Assembly: GCF_910588395.1 (NCBI RefSeq)
Contig: NZ_CAJUPA010000006.1
Span: 1 to 64,000 of the forward strand
Direction: 5' to 3'
Origin: an uncultured Faecalibaculum sp.
GTDB taxonomy: Bacteria > Bacillota_I > Bacilli_A > Erysipelotrichales > Erysipelotrichaceae
Length of the DNA stretch: 64,000 nt
Numbering within the stretch: the first letter of the stretch is position 1; each line of letters opens with the position of its first letter. Shown here one piece after another: positions 1 through 6,807 of this stretch. The translations under genes were made by a program, and so were the position numbers. Below the pieces are notes generated by a model that was given only the letters and a program-made list of their open reading frames with translations, had not been told where the DNA came from and searched no databases.

Positions 1-151
1 TTTAGGTAAAGGGCTTCTCGCCGATTTCACGCTTCAAACTGTAAAAGACGGGATCGTAAACAGTATATCACCTGCAGGCAGGAATATGTCCATGTCCTGA
101 GGATTTGTAAGCCCGGCGCAAATCTCCGGTTTGAGAACAGAAGAAAACCGA

Positions 152-192
152 AAAGGACAAACCCGGCCTGGGACTGCCATGGTTTGTCCTTT
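152..192 (-). terminator. Terminator after rlmH
   Basis: A 12-bp perfect inverted repeat (AAAGGACAAACC / GGTTTGTCCTTT) with a 17-nt loop lies just downstream of the rlmH stop and is followed on the minus strand by TTTTCGGTTTTC. This fits an intrinsic terminator. I see no gene in bases 1-151. Confidence 0.7.
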
Positions 193-207
193 GTGCTCGT
201 AACCGTC

Positions 208-678
208 CTACTTGTGGTAAGAGCGCCCTGCATCGATCATGAATCCCCGGTATATCTGCTCCAGAAGAAGCACCCGGGTCATCATGTGTGTGAATGTCAG
301 GTCAGAAAGCTTCAGCCTGTACCCGGCACGTCTGACCAGCGCCTCTCCCGGACCCAGGCTGCCGGCAATCACAAAGACCAGATGACCGGCCTGACGCCAC
401 TGTATCAGTTTCCAGGCAAATCCCGGTGAATCCGGCATGGTGCCGTGCAGATCCAGCAGCACCACGAAATCATCCGCCTTCAGCCTGTCCAGCACTCTGG
501 CTGCTTCCGCATCACGCACCCGGCGTTCCTCCGCTTCCCGGTCTGTGTGAAGATTGGGTTCATCCTTCACTTCTTCCACCTGGACCCTGTCAAAGGCGCT
601 GATCCGCTTGACGTATTCGTCTTCCAGGCTTTTCAGCGCTTTGTCCCGGTTCTTTCCGACACAGATCAGACGGATCAA
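208..678 (-). CDS. rlmH: 23S rRNA (pseudouridine1915-N3) methyltransferase RlmH
   Basis: A 156-residue SPOUT-type methyltransferase that methylates pseudouridine 1915 in helix 69 of 23S rRNA on the assembled ribosome. The family signatures are visible: N-terminal MIRLICVGKN, the cofactor-knot segment FVIAGSLGPG near residue 105, and the C-terminal TFTHMMTRVLLLEQIYRGF followed by the terminal SYHK. Length matches the usual 155-160 residues. Its ATG overlaps the glyA stop as ATGA, so the two genes are translationally coupled. A strong hairpin follows it. Confidence 0.95.
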   Translation of the reverse strand: MIRLICVGKNRDKALKSLEDEYVKRISAFDRVQVEEVKDEPNLHTDREAEERRVRDAEAARVLDRLKADDFVVLLDLHGTMPDSPGFAWKLIQWRQAGHLVFVIAGSLGPGEALVRRAGYRLKLSDLTFTHMMTRVLLLEQIYRGFMIDAGRSYHK

Positions 679-1901
679 ATCTGTGCTCCCGTGGGGAACG
701 TCTCAGTCAGAGCCCGTACTTCCTGGCGGATTCGGGCCGCGTGTTCATCCGTCCCGTTTTTCAGCACATCCACGATCCAGCGAGCTGTCTGACGGAACTG
801 GGCTTCCCCGAATCCCCGGCTTGTCATTGCCGCGCTGCCCAGACGGATGCCGCTGGTGACAAAGGGCTTCTGCTGATCAAAGGGAATGGTGTTTTTGTTG
901 CAGGTGATCCCTGCCAGATCCAGCAGCCGCTCTGCTTCCTTGCCGGTCATCCCCAGGCTGGACATCGTATCCAGCAGAATCAGGTGGTTGTCAGATCCCC
1001 CGGATACCATCCGGAAACCGGCTTTTTCAAATTCATCTGCCATCGCCTGCACATTGTCCAGAATCCCCTGTGCGTAGTCCCTGAACGCCGGCTGCATTGC
1101 TTCATGCAGCGCAATCCCCTTGGCGGCTATCACATGCTCCAGCGGCCCGCCCTGCATACCGGGGAACACCCGGGAATCGATTTTCTTTCCATACTCTTCC
1201 TTTGCCAGAATCAGCCCGCCCCGGGGGCCGCGCAGTGTCTTGTGCGTGGTCGTGGTCACAAAATCTGCATAGGGAACCGGGCTGGGATGCAGTCCGGCGG
1301 CCACCAGCCCGGCGATGTGGGCCATGTCCACCATCAGCAGGGAACCGGACTTGTCTGCGATCTCACGCAGACGCGCAAAATCAATCACCCGGGGGTAGGC
1401 ACTGGCGCCTGCCACGATGAGTTTCGGGTGATGCTCCAGAGCCAGCTTCTCCAGTTCATCGTAGTCGATCAGTTCTGTTTCCCGGTTCACATTATAAGGA
1501 ACGAAATTGTAGCTGCGGCCCGAGAAGTTCAGGGGGTGACCATGGGTGAGGTGACCACCGCTGGTGAGGTCCATGCCCAGGACTGTATCCCCCGGCTCCA
1601 GACAGGCCAGGTACACGCCCATGTTGGCCTGGGATCCGGAATGCGGCTGCACGTTGGCATACTCGGCTCCGAAGAGTTCCTTTGCCCGCTGAATGGTCAG
1701 ACGTTCCGCTTCATCCACATGCACGCAGCCGCCGTAATACCGCCTGCCGGGGTAGCCTTCGGCGTACTTGTTGGTGAGAACCGAACCCTGCGCTTCCCGG
1801 ACTTCGTCGCTGACAAAGTTCTCGGATGCAATGAGTTCAACGTTGTATTTCTGCCGGTCTTCTTCCCGGCCAATGATGTCAAACATGGCTGTATCTCTCA
1901 T
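675..1901 (-). CDS. glyA: Serine hydroxymethyltransferase
   Basis: A PLP enzyme that converts serine and tetrahydrofolate to glycine and 5,10-methylene-THF in the cytosol. The product is about 408 residues with the ELIASENF motif near the N-terminus, the substrate region GYPGRRYYGG, and the PLP-lysine motif TTTTHKTLRGPRGG. I chose the ATG of MRDTAMF because GGAGG stands 8 bases upstream; an earlier in-frame ATG overlaps that ribosome binding site and is unlikely. It is coupled to rlmH. This folate enzyme shares the window with a folate transporter gene (folT). Confidence 0.96.
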   Translation of the reverse strand: MRDTAMFDIIGREEDRQKYNVELIASENFVSDEVREAQGSVLTNKYAEGYPGRRYYGGCVHVDEAERLTIQRAKELFGAEYANVQPHSGSQANMGVYLACLEPGDTVLGMDLTSGGHLTHGHPLNFSGRSYNFVPYNVNRETELIDYDELEKLALEHHPKLIVAGASAYPRVIDFARLREIADKSGSLLMVDMAHIAGLVAAGLHPSPVPYADFVTTTTHKTLRGPRGGLILAKEEYGKKIDSRVFPGMQGGPLEHVIAAKGIALHEAMQPAFRDYAQGILDNVQAMADEFEKAGFRMVSGGSDNHLILLDTMSSLGMTGKEAERLLDLAGITCNKNTIPFDQQKPFVTSGIRLGSAAMTSRGFGEAQFRQTARWIVDVLKNGTDEHAARIRQEVRALTETFPTGAQI

Positions 1902-1924
1902 GATCAAATCCTCCATACCACCCT

Positions 1925-1953
1925 ACTATACTGAAAACCTTTCAGAAACAAAA
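1925..1953 (-). promoter_or_regulatory. Candidate glyA promoter with a palindrome in the spacer
   Basis: The minus strand carries a -10-like TATAGT at 1925-1930. The perfect inverted repeat CTGAAA-3 nt-TTTCAG (1931-1945) lies directly upstream, where RNA polymerase binds. The -35 is poor (TTTTGT at 17 bp, or TTGTTT at 15 bp), which suggests activator dependence or a weak promoter. Functional role is inferred. Confidence 0.4.
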
Positions 1954-2086
1954 GAAAGAAAGCAGAAGGTGACGGATGCCTCCCGCCCGGGAGCAGGTCA
2001 CATGTAACCATACCGTCATCCAGTGCCCGAAAGTGACCGATTGTTACAATTTTTATTCCTTTTTGTACTGCAGAGCGCAAGGCTAA

Positions 2087-2115
2087 TTGCTTTTCCGGGA
2101 AACCCGGCATACAAT
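2087..2115 (+). promoter_or_regulatory. Promoter of the tandem TetR genes
   Basis: TTGCTT (2087-2092), 17-bp spacer, TACAAT (2110-2115). The spacer itself holds the inverted repeat CCGGG-AAA-CCCGG, a plausible operator for autoregulation by one of the two downstream regulators. The promoter match is direct; the operator role is inference. Confidence 0.6.
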
Positions 2116-2178
2116 GTAGGCGAAAGTTGACTGCGGTAAAGCATACTGCCTCTGCCGCAGGGGAAAGGGTGATCATCT

Positions 2179-2205
2179 ATGTATTACCGTCTGGTCACAC
2201 CATGA
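2179..2205 (+). CDS. Possible 8-codon leader peptide MYYRLVTP
   Basis: A short reading frame starts at 2179, nine bases after the GGGAAAGGG sequence, the only good Shine-Dalgarno match in this leader. Its TGA stop overlaps the ATG of the downstream regulator (ATGA at 2202-2205). The regulator ATG has no Shine-Dalgarno of its own, so it could be translated by coupling. An alternative is a GTG start for the regulator at 2169. Conservation is unknown. Confidence 0.25.
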   Translation: MYYRLVTP

Positions 2206-2765
2206 AGCGGCGGGATCTTGAACCGCTGATCCTCGAAACATCGCTGCGTCTTTTTCAGGAAAAGGGCTACGACAATGTGAGCGTCCGGGAGATATGCGAA
2301 GCCTGCGACATCACCAAGCCCACTTTTTACAAATATGCAGTGACCAAGGGGGATCTTCTTGAACTGTTTTTCTACCGGATTGCCGGAAAAGCCGATGATA
2401 CCTGGGATGATCCGCAGATGCAGGGCTCCTGGTGGAACTGCATCAGAAAAGGCTTCACCGATTTTCTGAAATCCTTTCTGTCCTTTGGAACAGACTTCTG
2501 CATGCAGCTGTTCATCCAGAATGTCATGTCCCAGCAGGACCGTTTCAGGGTCAGCCCCGAGTTCCGCACCCGGATGACCGCCGTGCTCTGGCAGGCGCAG
2601 CGTTCGGGAGAGATTCTGGACGACACCGACCCGGAAGAACTCTATGATGTCATTATTTCCACACTGATCGGATTCTGCGCCTGGTGGATTCTGAATGAAG
2701 GTCAGGTGGATGTGGTAACCGAATTTCTGGAAGCCCTTCAGGGGCTTTGCGAGGTACCTGCATGA
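2202..2765 (+). CDS. TetR/AcrR-family transcriptional regulator (first of tandem pair)
   Basis: About 187 residues. The N-terminal third is a TetR helix-turn-helix: LFQEKGYDNVSVREIC, then ITKPTFYKY as recognition helix and YF motif. The C-terminal part is an all-helical ligand or dimer domain without a recognisable pocket family. I placed the start at MKRRDLEP; an upstream in-frame GTG at 2169 is possible. The stop overlaps the start of the next TetR gene as ATGA, so both are made from one message. The regulated gene is not obvious, because no transporter or enzyme follows in the same unit. Confidence 0.85.
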   Translation: MKRRDLEPLILETSLRLFQEKGYDNVSVREICEACDITKPTFYKYAVTKGDLLELFFYRIAGKADDTWDDPQMQGSWWNCIRKGFTDFLKSFLSFGTDFCMQLFIQNVMSQQDRFRVSPEFRTRMTAVLWQAQRSGEILDDTDPEELYDVIISTLIGFCAWWILNEGQVDVVTEFLEALQGLCEVPA

Positions 2766-3346
2766 AGAGGAAAACATCACTGGCGGAAATCGCCGATGCC
2801 GCTTTCCAGCTGTTCAGGGAGCATGGATTCGACAATGTGTCGGTCATGGACATCTGCCATGAAGTCGGCATCACAAAACCGACTTTCTATAAATTCGCTG
2901 CCTCCAAGGATGCCCTGCTGTCTCAGTACTATCAGGGAGCGGATGAAACTGTCCTGCAGGAGATGGCTTCTCTTGATCTGGCCGGGTCCTACATCGAGGA
3001 GATCTGGGCCGGAACCAGCTGCATCATGAAACGCAGCAGCGAGCTGGGCCATGACCTGTACTCGCATTACGTCATCCGGTGTCTGCGCAGCCATACCCAT
3101 CCCAATACAACAGGCTATGAGCTGCAGGAGCACATTGAAGAAGCCATCCGGAAGGCGCAGAAATCCGGACAGATCCTGAATCATTCGGATCCCAGAAAGA
3201 TCTGGCTGTCTCTGACGAATCTGTTTCTCGGCACAGGATGTCAGTGGGCATTCGGCGGCGGTGAGGAAAATGTACTGCAGCAGTGCAGGCATGGTTTTCT
3301 GATTACCCTGCGGCCTGCTGTGGCACTTCCGGAACTTCATTCCTGA
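2762..3346 (+). CDS. TetR/AcrR-family transcriptional regulator (second of tandem pair)
   Basis: About 194 residues starting at MKRKTSLAE, whose ATG overlaps the previous stop. The HTH (FREHGFDNVSVMDICHEVG then ITKPTFYKF) is nearly the same as in the upstream gene, so the two are likely local duplicates. The C-terminal halves have diverged much more, which suggests different ligands or a heterodimer with a common DNA site. It ends before a strong terminator. The inducer and target are unknown. Confidence 0.85.
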   Translation: MKRKTSLAEIADAAFQLFREHGFDNVSVMDICHEVGITKPTFYKFAASKDALLSQYYQGADETVLQEMASLDLAGSYIEEIWAGTSCIMKRSSELGHDLYSHYVIRCLRSHTHPNTTGYELQEHIEEAIRKAQKSGQILNHSDPRKIWLSLTNLFLGTGCQWAFGGGEENVLQQCRHGFLITLRPAVALPELHS

Positions 3347-3356
3347 GACCTGCTGC

Positions 3357-3406
3357 AAAAAGCGAAGACACTCTGCAGTCCCGGCTGCGGTGTCTTCGCT
3401 TTTTTC
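3357..3406 (+). terminator. Terminator of the TetR pair
   Basis: AGCGAAGACAC (3361-3371) pairs with GTGTCTTCGCT (3390-3400) and is followed by TTTTTC. There is also an A-run on the other side, so it may work in both directions. Confidence 0.85.
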
Positions 3407-3461
3407 TGTCCGGTGCAGACCAGCCGCAGCAGTGTCCAAGGGGGACTGGGCGCGTAAAAAA

Positions 3462-3484
3462 GGCTCTGTCCCGCCAAAATGTGA
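3462..3484 (+). repeat. Left terminal inverted repeat of the GNAT cassette
   Basis: It begins GGCTCTGTCCCGCCAAAATG and matches the reverse complement of 4118-4140 at 21 of 23 positions (differences at positions 3 and 12). It is preceded by AAAAAA. Confidence 0.75.
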
Positions 3485-3498
3485 TTGGATACAGAGCC
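3462..3498 (-). terminator. Terminator of the GNAT gene formed by the cassette end
   Basis: On the minus strand GGCTCTGT pairs with ACAGAGCC over a 21-nt loop and is followed by TTTTTTA. The left terminal repeat therefore supplies half of a terminator stem. Confidence 0.5.
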
Positions 3499-3531
3499 AC
3501 AGGTTTTCTCACATCACAGACAAACTGAAAG

Positions 3532-4068
3532 TCAGTGAATAACTTTTTCAAACCGGAATATTCCGTCTGGGAATTGCTCATCAAATTCTTCGCCACTCGA
3601 ATCAGGATCGTTGGGATCAGGGTGGAATTTGTTGAAAAAACCTACAATATGAAACCCGCATCGGTTTACATAGAAATGGATATTGCGCTGCTCAAAATAC
3701 GGTGTCACCGTCTCCCAGATCTTCACCTCTGGATGCAGCTTTTCAACTGCGCACCACGCAGCATATCCAATCCCCTTGCTGTGGGCGAACGGAGATACGA
3801 ATAATAAATCTAAATCTCCTTTTTCGCCCTCAATCCTGATAACGACGCCGCCGACTTTTTTGCCGTCGGAAACGATCCGATAGGCTTCTCCGCCATCAAT
3901 AGACTGTTTAATCGTTTCCCGTGAAATGATTTGACCGTCTGCTTCAAAATGGTTGTCCCGAAGACCGAACTCTTCCATTGCTCCGTAGTTGAATGCCTCC
4001 TGATTGTCTGTGATAAACTGCTCTCTATCGCTATCTTCCAACGGAAGCAATTGTATAATACCGTTCAT
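3532..4068 (-). CDS. GNAT-family N-acetyltransferase (cassette passenger)
   Basis: About 178 residues with a GNAT fold: acceptor-side N-terminus, central GGVVIRI strand, LDLLFVSPFAHSKGIGYAAW as the acetyl-CoA pyrophosphate loop (a variant of Q/R-x-x-G-x-G/A), and a C-terminal FYVNRCGFHIVGFF strand. The substrate is unknown; small-molecule or antibiotic acetylation are options only. I chose the second ATG (MNGIIQ) because AGGAGG lies 7 bases upstream; the first ATG is one base from it. It is AT-richer than adjacent genes and lies wholly between inverted repeats, which points to transfer. Confidence 0.85.
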   Translation of the reverse strand: MNGIIQLLPLEDSDREQFITDNQEAFNYGAMEEFGLRDNHFEADGQIISRETIKQSIDGGEAYRIVSDGKKVGGVVIRIEGEKGDLDLLFVSPFAHSKGIGYAAWCAVEKLHPEVKIWETVTPYFEQRNIHFYVNRCGFHIVGFFNKFHPDPNDPDSSGEEFDEQFPDGIFRFEKVIH

Positions 4069-4117
4069 TCCCATTCCTCCTGCAAATTCCCGATTTGTCT
4101 GTTCCCAGTATACTCCG

Positions 4118-4140
4118 TCACATTTTGGTGGGACAGAACC
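4118..4140 (-). repeat. Right terminal inverted repeat of the GNAT cassette
   Basis: On the minus strand it begins GGTTCTGTCCCACCAAAATG, the partner of 3462-3484. It is followed on the plus strand by eight A residues that belong to the rpsI terminator. Confidence 0.75.
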
Positions 4141-4175
4141 AAAAAAAACAGAACACCATCGATGCTCTGTTTTTG
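4141..4175 (-). terminator. Terminator of rplM-rpsI
   Basis: ACAGAGCA pairs with TGTTCTGT (one G-U pair) on the minus strand, followed by eight T. The cassette inverted repeat starts directly after this T-tract. Confidence 0.7.
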
Positions 4176-4192
4176 AAATATCCTCGCTGAGA

Positions 4193-4600
4193 CTAACGCT
4201 TGGAGTACTGGGGACTGCGGCGTGCGGCCTTCAGACCATACTTCTTCCGTTCCTTGGCACGGGGGTCACGTGTAACGAAACCGGCTGCCTTCAGGACGGG
4301 ACGGTAGCCTTCGTTGGCTTCCATCAGCGCACGGGTGATGCCGTGACGGATCGCACCGGACTGACCGGTGAAACCGCCGCCGTTTACGTTGACGATCACA
4401 TCAAACTGATCCAGGGTGTTGGTCAGGTCCAGAGGGGACTTGACAACCTGCTGCAGGATCTCACTGGGCAGATACTGCTCCAGAGGCTTGCCGTTTACTG
4501 TGATGTTTCCTGTTCCCGGACGAAGAAAGACACGAGCAACAGATTTTTTGCGTCGTCCGACGCCATGGTACTGGACCAGGTCCGTTTTCTTGACTGCCAT
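4193..4600 (-). CDS. rpsI: 30S ribosomal protein S9
   Basis: A 135-residue S9 protein with the GVGRRKKSVARVFLRPG N-terminal motif, GGGFTGQSGAIRHGITRAL in the middle, and the basic C-terminal tail SPQYSKR that reaches the P-site tRNA. It follows rplM by 12 bases with AGGAGGAAT as its ribosome binding site, so the pair forms the usual L13-S9 operon. Confidence 0.97.
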   Translation of the reverse strand: MAVKKTDLVQYHGVGRRKKSVARVFLRPGTGNITVNGKPLEQYLPSEILQQVVKSPLDLTNTLDQFDVIVNVNGGGFTGQSGAIRHGITRALMEANEGYRPVLKAAGFVTRDPRAKERKKYGLKAARRSPQYSKR

Positions 4601-4612
4601 TCTCTATTCCTC

Positions 4613-5050
4613 CTATCCTTTCACCTTCAGCTCAACGGGCTGCTGAGCTGCATGGGGGTGTTCGGGTCCTTCGTAAACAAACAGGTGCTTGCGCATCTTG
4701 TCACCCAGTTTTGTGTGGGGCAGCATGCCTTTTACAGCATGAGACACCCATTCAACCGGATACTTTTCCTTCATTTCTTTTGCAGTGCGAACGCGCATGC
4801 CTCCGAAATAGCCGGAATGGTTGTAGTACTTTTCAGTGTTCAGCTTGTTGCCTGTCATTTCCACCTTGTCGGCATTGACAATGATGACACAGTCACCGCA
4901 GTCAACGTTGGGTGTATATGTAGGTTTGTGCTTGCCGCGCAGTACATGAGCCGCCGTGGTCGCAAGACGTCCGAGCGTCTGACCTTCACCGTCGATCACG
5001 TACCATGTGCGGACTACTTCAGCGGGTTTTGCCATTGTTGTCTGGCGCAT
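4613..5050 (-). CDS. rplM: 50S ribosomal protein L13
   Basis: About 145 residues with TWYVIDGEGQTLGRLAT, GDCVIIVNADKV and YFGGMRVRTAKEM, all typical of L13, which binds 23S rRNA early in assembly. I chose MRQTTMAK as start because GGAGG sits 8 bases upstream; an earlier in-frame ATG would fall in the 5' leader. It is transcribed with rpsI from its own promoter. Confidence 0.96.
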   Translation of the reverse strand: MRQTTMAKPAEVVRTWYVIDGEGQTLGRLATTAAHVLRGKHKPTYTPNVDCGDCVIIVNADKVEMTGNKLNTEKYYNHSGYFGGMRVRTAKEMKEKYPVEWVSHAVKGMLPHTKLGDKMRKHLFVYEGPEHPHAAQQPVELKVKG

Positions 5051-5114
5051 GATATTTCCTCCTATGATTTGAGCGTTACCGGGGCTCAAAAGGCTGGAGT
5101 TCAGCCAACCTATA
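5051..5114 (-). promoter_or_regulatory. Structured 5' leader of rplM
   Basis: Between the promoter and the ribosome binding site the leader can form two hairpins: GGCTG-aactc-CAGCC and TTTGAGC-(9 nt)-GCTCAAA, the second ending 7 bases before GGAGG. L13 leaders are known in Bacillota; whether this matches that family must be tested by covariance search. Confidence 0.45.
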
Positions 5115-5143
5115 GTCTATAAAAAGGCGCCGATAAAATCAAC
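5115..5143 (-). promoter_or_regulatory. rplM promoter inside the upstream gene's terminator
   Basis: Minus-strand TTGATT (5138-5143), 17-bp spacer, TAGACT (5115-5120). The -35 lies in the loop of the terminator of the PHP gene. Confidence 0.55.
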
Positions 5144-5151
5144 GCCTTTTG
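5123..5151 (-). terminator. Terminator of the PHP phosphoesterase gene
   Basis: AAAAGGCG pairs with CGCCTTTT over a 13-nt loop, with the T-run being part of the stem and followed by TAT. It overlaps the rplM promoter. Confidence 0.65.
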
Positions 5152-5155
5152 TTTC

Positions 5156-6016
5156 TCATTCGGATTTTTCTTTCTGCTTCCGCTCCCGGAGCCGGACGAA
5201 ATCCACCCGGGGTATCCGGTCGGTCAGTTTCACGCCAAAGGTCTCCAGATTCTTTTTCGCCTGGCGGTACAGCGACACCCGCAGATCCCGGGGATGATGA
5301 GCATCCATGCCAATGATGGCCCGGCACCCGCAGGAACCGGCGATTTCCCAGAAATGATGATGGGGATATCCTTCCCGTCCCGTCCGGCGGGCAAGCTGCA
5401 GGCCCAGCACATTGTACTCCAGCGGAATATCATGAGCGGCGCAGTACCGGCAGATGGCTTCAAATCCCGGCCGCATGCCCTCATCCCAGTCCAGGGAACG
5501 CAGCGGCAGTTCCGGATGAGCCAGATAGCTGAACATCCCTGTTTCCAGGCCATCCAGCACAGTCCGGACATAGACATCGAACTGATCCCTGGCGATTTTT
5601 CCGAAGTACTGCCCGGTTTCGTCCGATTCGTGATAGTGATTTCCGAAAATCAGATAATCGATCCCCTCGCGGATTGCAAAATCCAGCAGCCAGTCCATAT
5701 ACCGGGGAAAGTATTCCGCTTCCAGACCGAGCAGAATTTCTATACGGCCCCGGTATGCGTCCCGGAGCGCCAGGACACTCTCCCGGTAGCCCGCAAACTG
5801 CTCCAGCCGCATCCGCATCCGGGGAATGTAGCCGGATTCATACGGCCATGGACAGTGATCCGAAAACCCCAGAACATCATATCCCTGCCGCAGAGCCTCC
5901 TGCACGTATTCCTCGTCCGTGCCGCCGGCATGCAGACAGCGTCTGGTGTGCGTGTGATAGTTGGCCTGGATCAAAGCCGCTTTTCCTGTGTGTGTTTCTT
6001 CCATATTCAATACCAT
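5156..6016 (-). CDS. PHP-domain phosphoesterase (histidinol-phosphatase-like)
   Basis: A 286-residue PHP-domain protein. Metal ligands are visible: HTH at residues 21-23, FSDHCPWP, the NHYHE segment, LAHPEL, and the C-terminal GMDAHHPRD. The family hydrolyses phosphoesters such as histidinol phosphate; no other histidine genes are near, so the substrate is open. The ATG overlaps the truA stop by 10 bases; a second ATG (MEETHTG, 6004) is also possible. It separates truA from rplM, which are more often adjacent. Confidence 0.85.
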   Translation of the reverse strand: MVLNMEETHTGKAALIQANYHTHTRRCLHAGGTDEEYVQEALRQGYDVLGFSDHCPWPYESGYIPRMRMRLEQFAGYRESVLALRDAYRGRIEILLGLEAEYFPRYMDWLLDFAIREGIDYLIFGNHYHESDETGQYFGKIARDQFDVYVRTVLDGLETGMFSYLAHPELPLRSLDWDEGMRPGFEAICRYCAAHDIPLEYNVLGLQLARRTGREGYPHHHFWEIAGSCGCRAIIGMDAHHPRDLRVSLYRQAKKNLETFGVKLTDRIPRVDFVRLRERKQKEKSE

Positions 6017-6807
6017 ACCCTGCTCAGAAACAGCCCGTGCGCCGGCGCATTGTACCGGCTGGCGTGTTTGTCCCGCTGCGCCAGCATCCGGTTTATATCC
6101 TCCGGCGTCAGTTTTCCGCGTCCGGCTGCTTCCAGAACCGCTGTCATCATTCTAACCTGATACCGGAGAAAACCGGTCCCTTCAAACACCAGATGGATAT
6201 CCTGGCCTTCCTCCAGAACATCCAGCCTGGTGACAGTCCGGACCATGCTCTTGTCCGGATGGTGATGGCAGTTGGTGAAACTCGTAAAGTCATGCGTGCC
6301 GATGAAACAGGCAGCAGCCTGACGCATTTTTTCCGGATCCGGTTTCACCGGACGGAACCATTTGTACCGCCAGGTAAAGGGATCCGGCTGCTGCAGCGTC
6401 ATCCAGTATTCATACCGTTTTCTTCTGGCGGAAAACCGGGCGTGAAAATCCGCCGACACCTCCGTGACTTCCAGGATCCGGATATCCCGGGGCAGCAGCG
6501 AGTTCAGTGCCGGAACCCAGCGGATGCCTTGCCGGGCATCAAAATGAAAGACCTGTCCTGTGGCATGCACGCCCGTATCCGTTCGTCCGCTGCCTGTCAC
6601 CGGAACCGGATGACCGGTGAGCTTCTCCAGGGCTTCCTCCAGCACCTGCTGAATGCCCAGCGCATTGATCTGCCGCTGCCAGCCGGCGTAGTCTGTTCCA
6701 TCATACTGGACCACAGCCATGAACCGGTGGAGCGGATGCTGCAGGGTACTGACCGCTGCTGTTTTCCTGCCATCAGACATGCTCTGCTGTCCGGCTGTTT
6801 CCGGCAT
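6007..6807 (-). CDS. truA: tRNA pseudouridine(38-40) synthase
   Basis: About 266 residues. The catalytic aspartate is D77 in GSGRTDTGVHATGQ, and the RYEYWM and KSMVRTV segments fit TruA, which modifies the anticodon arm of many tRNAs. The start overlaps the ecfT stop as TGATG, giving about 29 extra residues before the usual N-terminal AVVQYDGT; an internal ATG there is the alternative start. Confidence 0.94.
   Translation of the reverse strand: MPETAGQQSMSDGRKTAAVSTLQHPLHRFMAVVQYDGTDYAGWQRQINALGIQQVLEEALEKLTGHPVPVTGSGRTDTGVHATGQVFHFDARQGIRWVPALNSLLPRDIRILEVTEVSADFHARFSARRKRYEYWMTLQQPDPFTWRYKWFRPVKPDPEKMRQAAACFIGTHDFTSFTNCHHHPDKSMVRTVTRLDVLEEGQDIHLVFEGTGFLRYQVRMMTAVLEAAGRGKLTPEDINRMLAQRDKHASRYNAPAHGLFLSRVWY

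Larger units (their letters stand above)
3462..4140. mobile_element. Non-autonomous inverted-repeat cassette carrying a GNAT gene
   Basis: A 679-bp unit bounded by 23-bp inverted repeats (21 of 23 positions match) and flanked by A-runs on both sides (A6 left, A8 right), as expected for an AT-rich target duplication. It holds one complete gene, an acetyltransferase that is visibly more AT-rich than its neighbours, and no transposase. The right end abuts the T-tract of the rpsI terminator. IS families with 8-bp AT-rich duplications and passenger genes are known (for example IS1595-like), but I cannot assign this one. Confidence 0.6.

Noticed and set aside
741..1934. A 397-codon frame antisense to glyA
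   Set aside because: The opposite strand encodes a full SHMT with the PLP lysine; this is a shadow.
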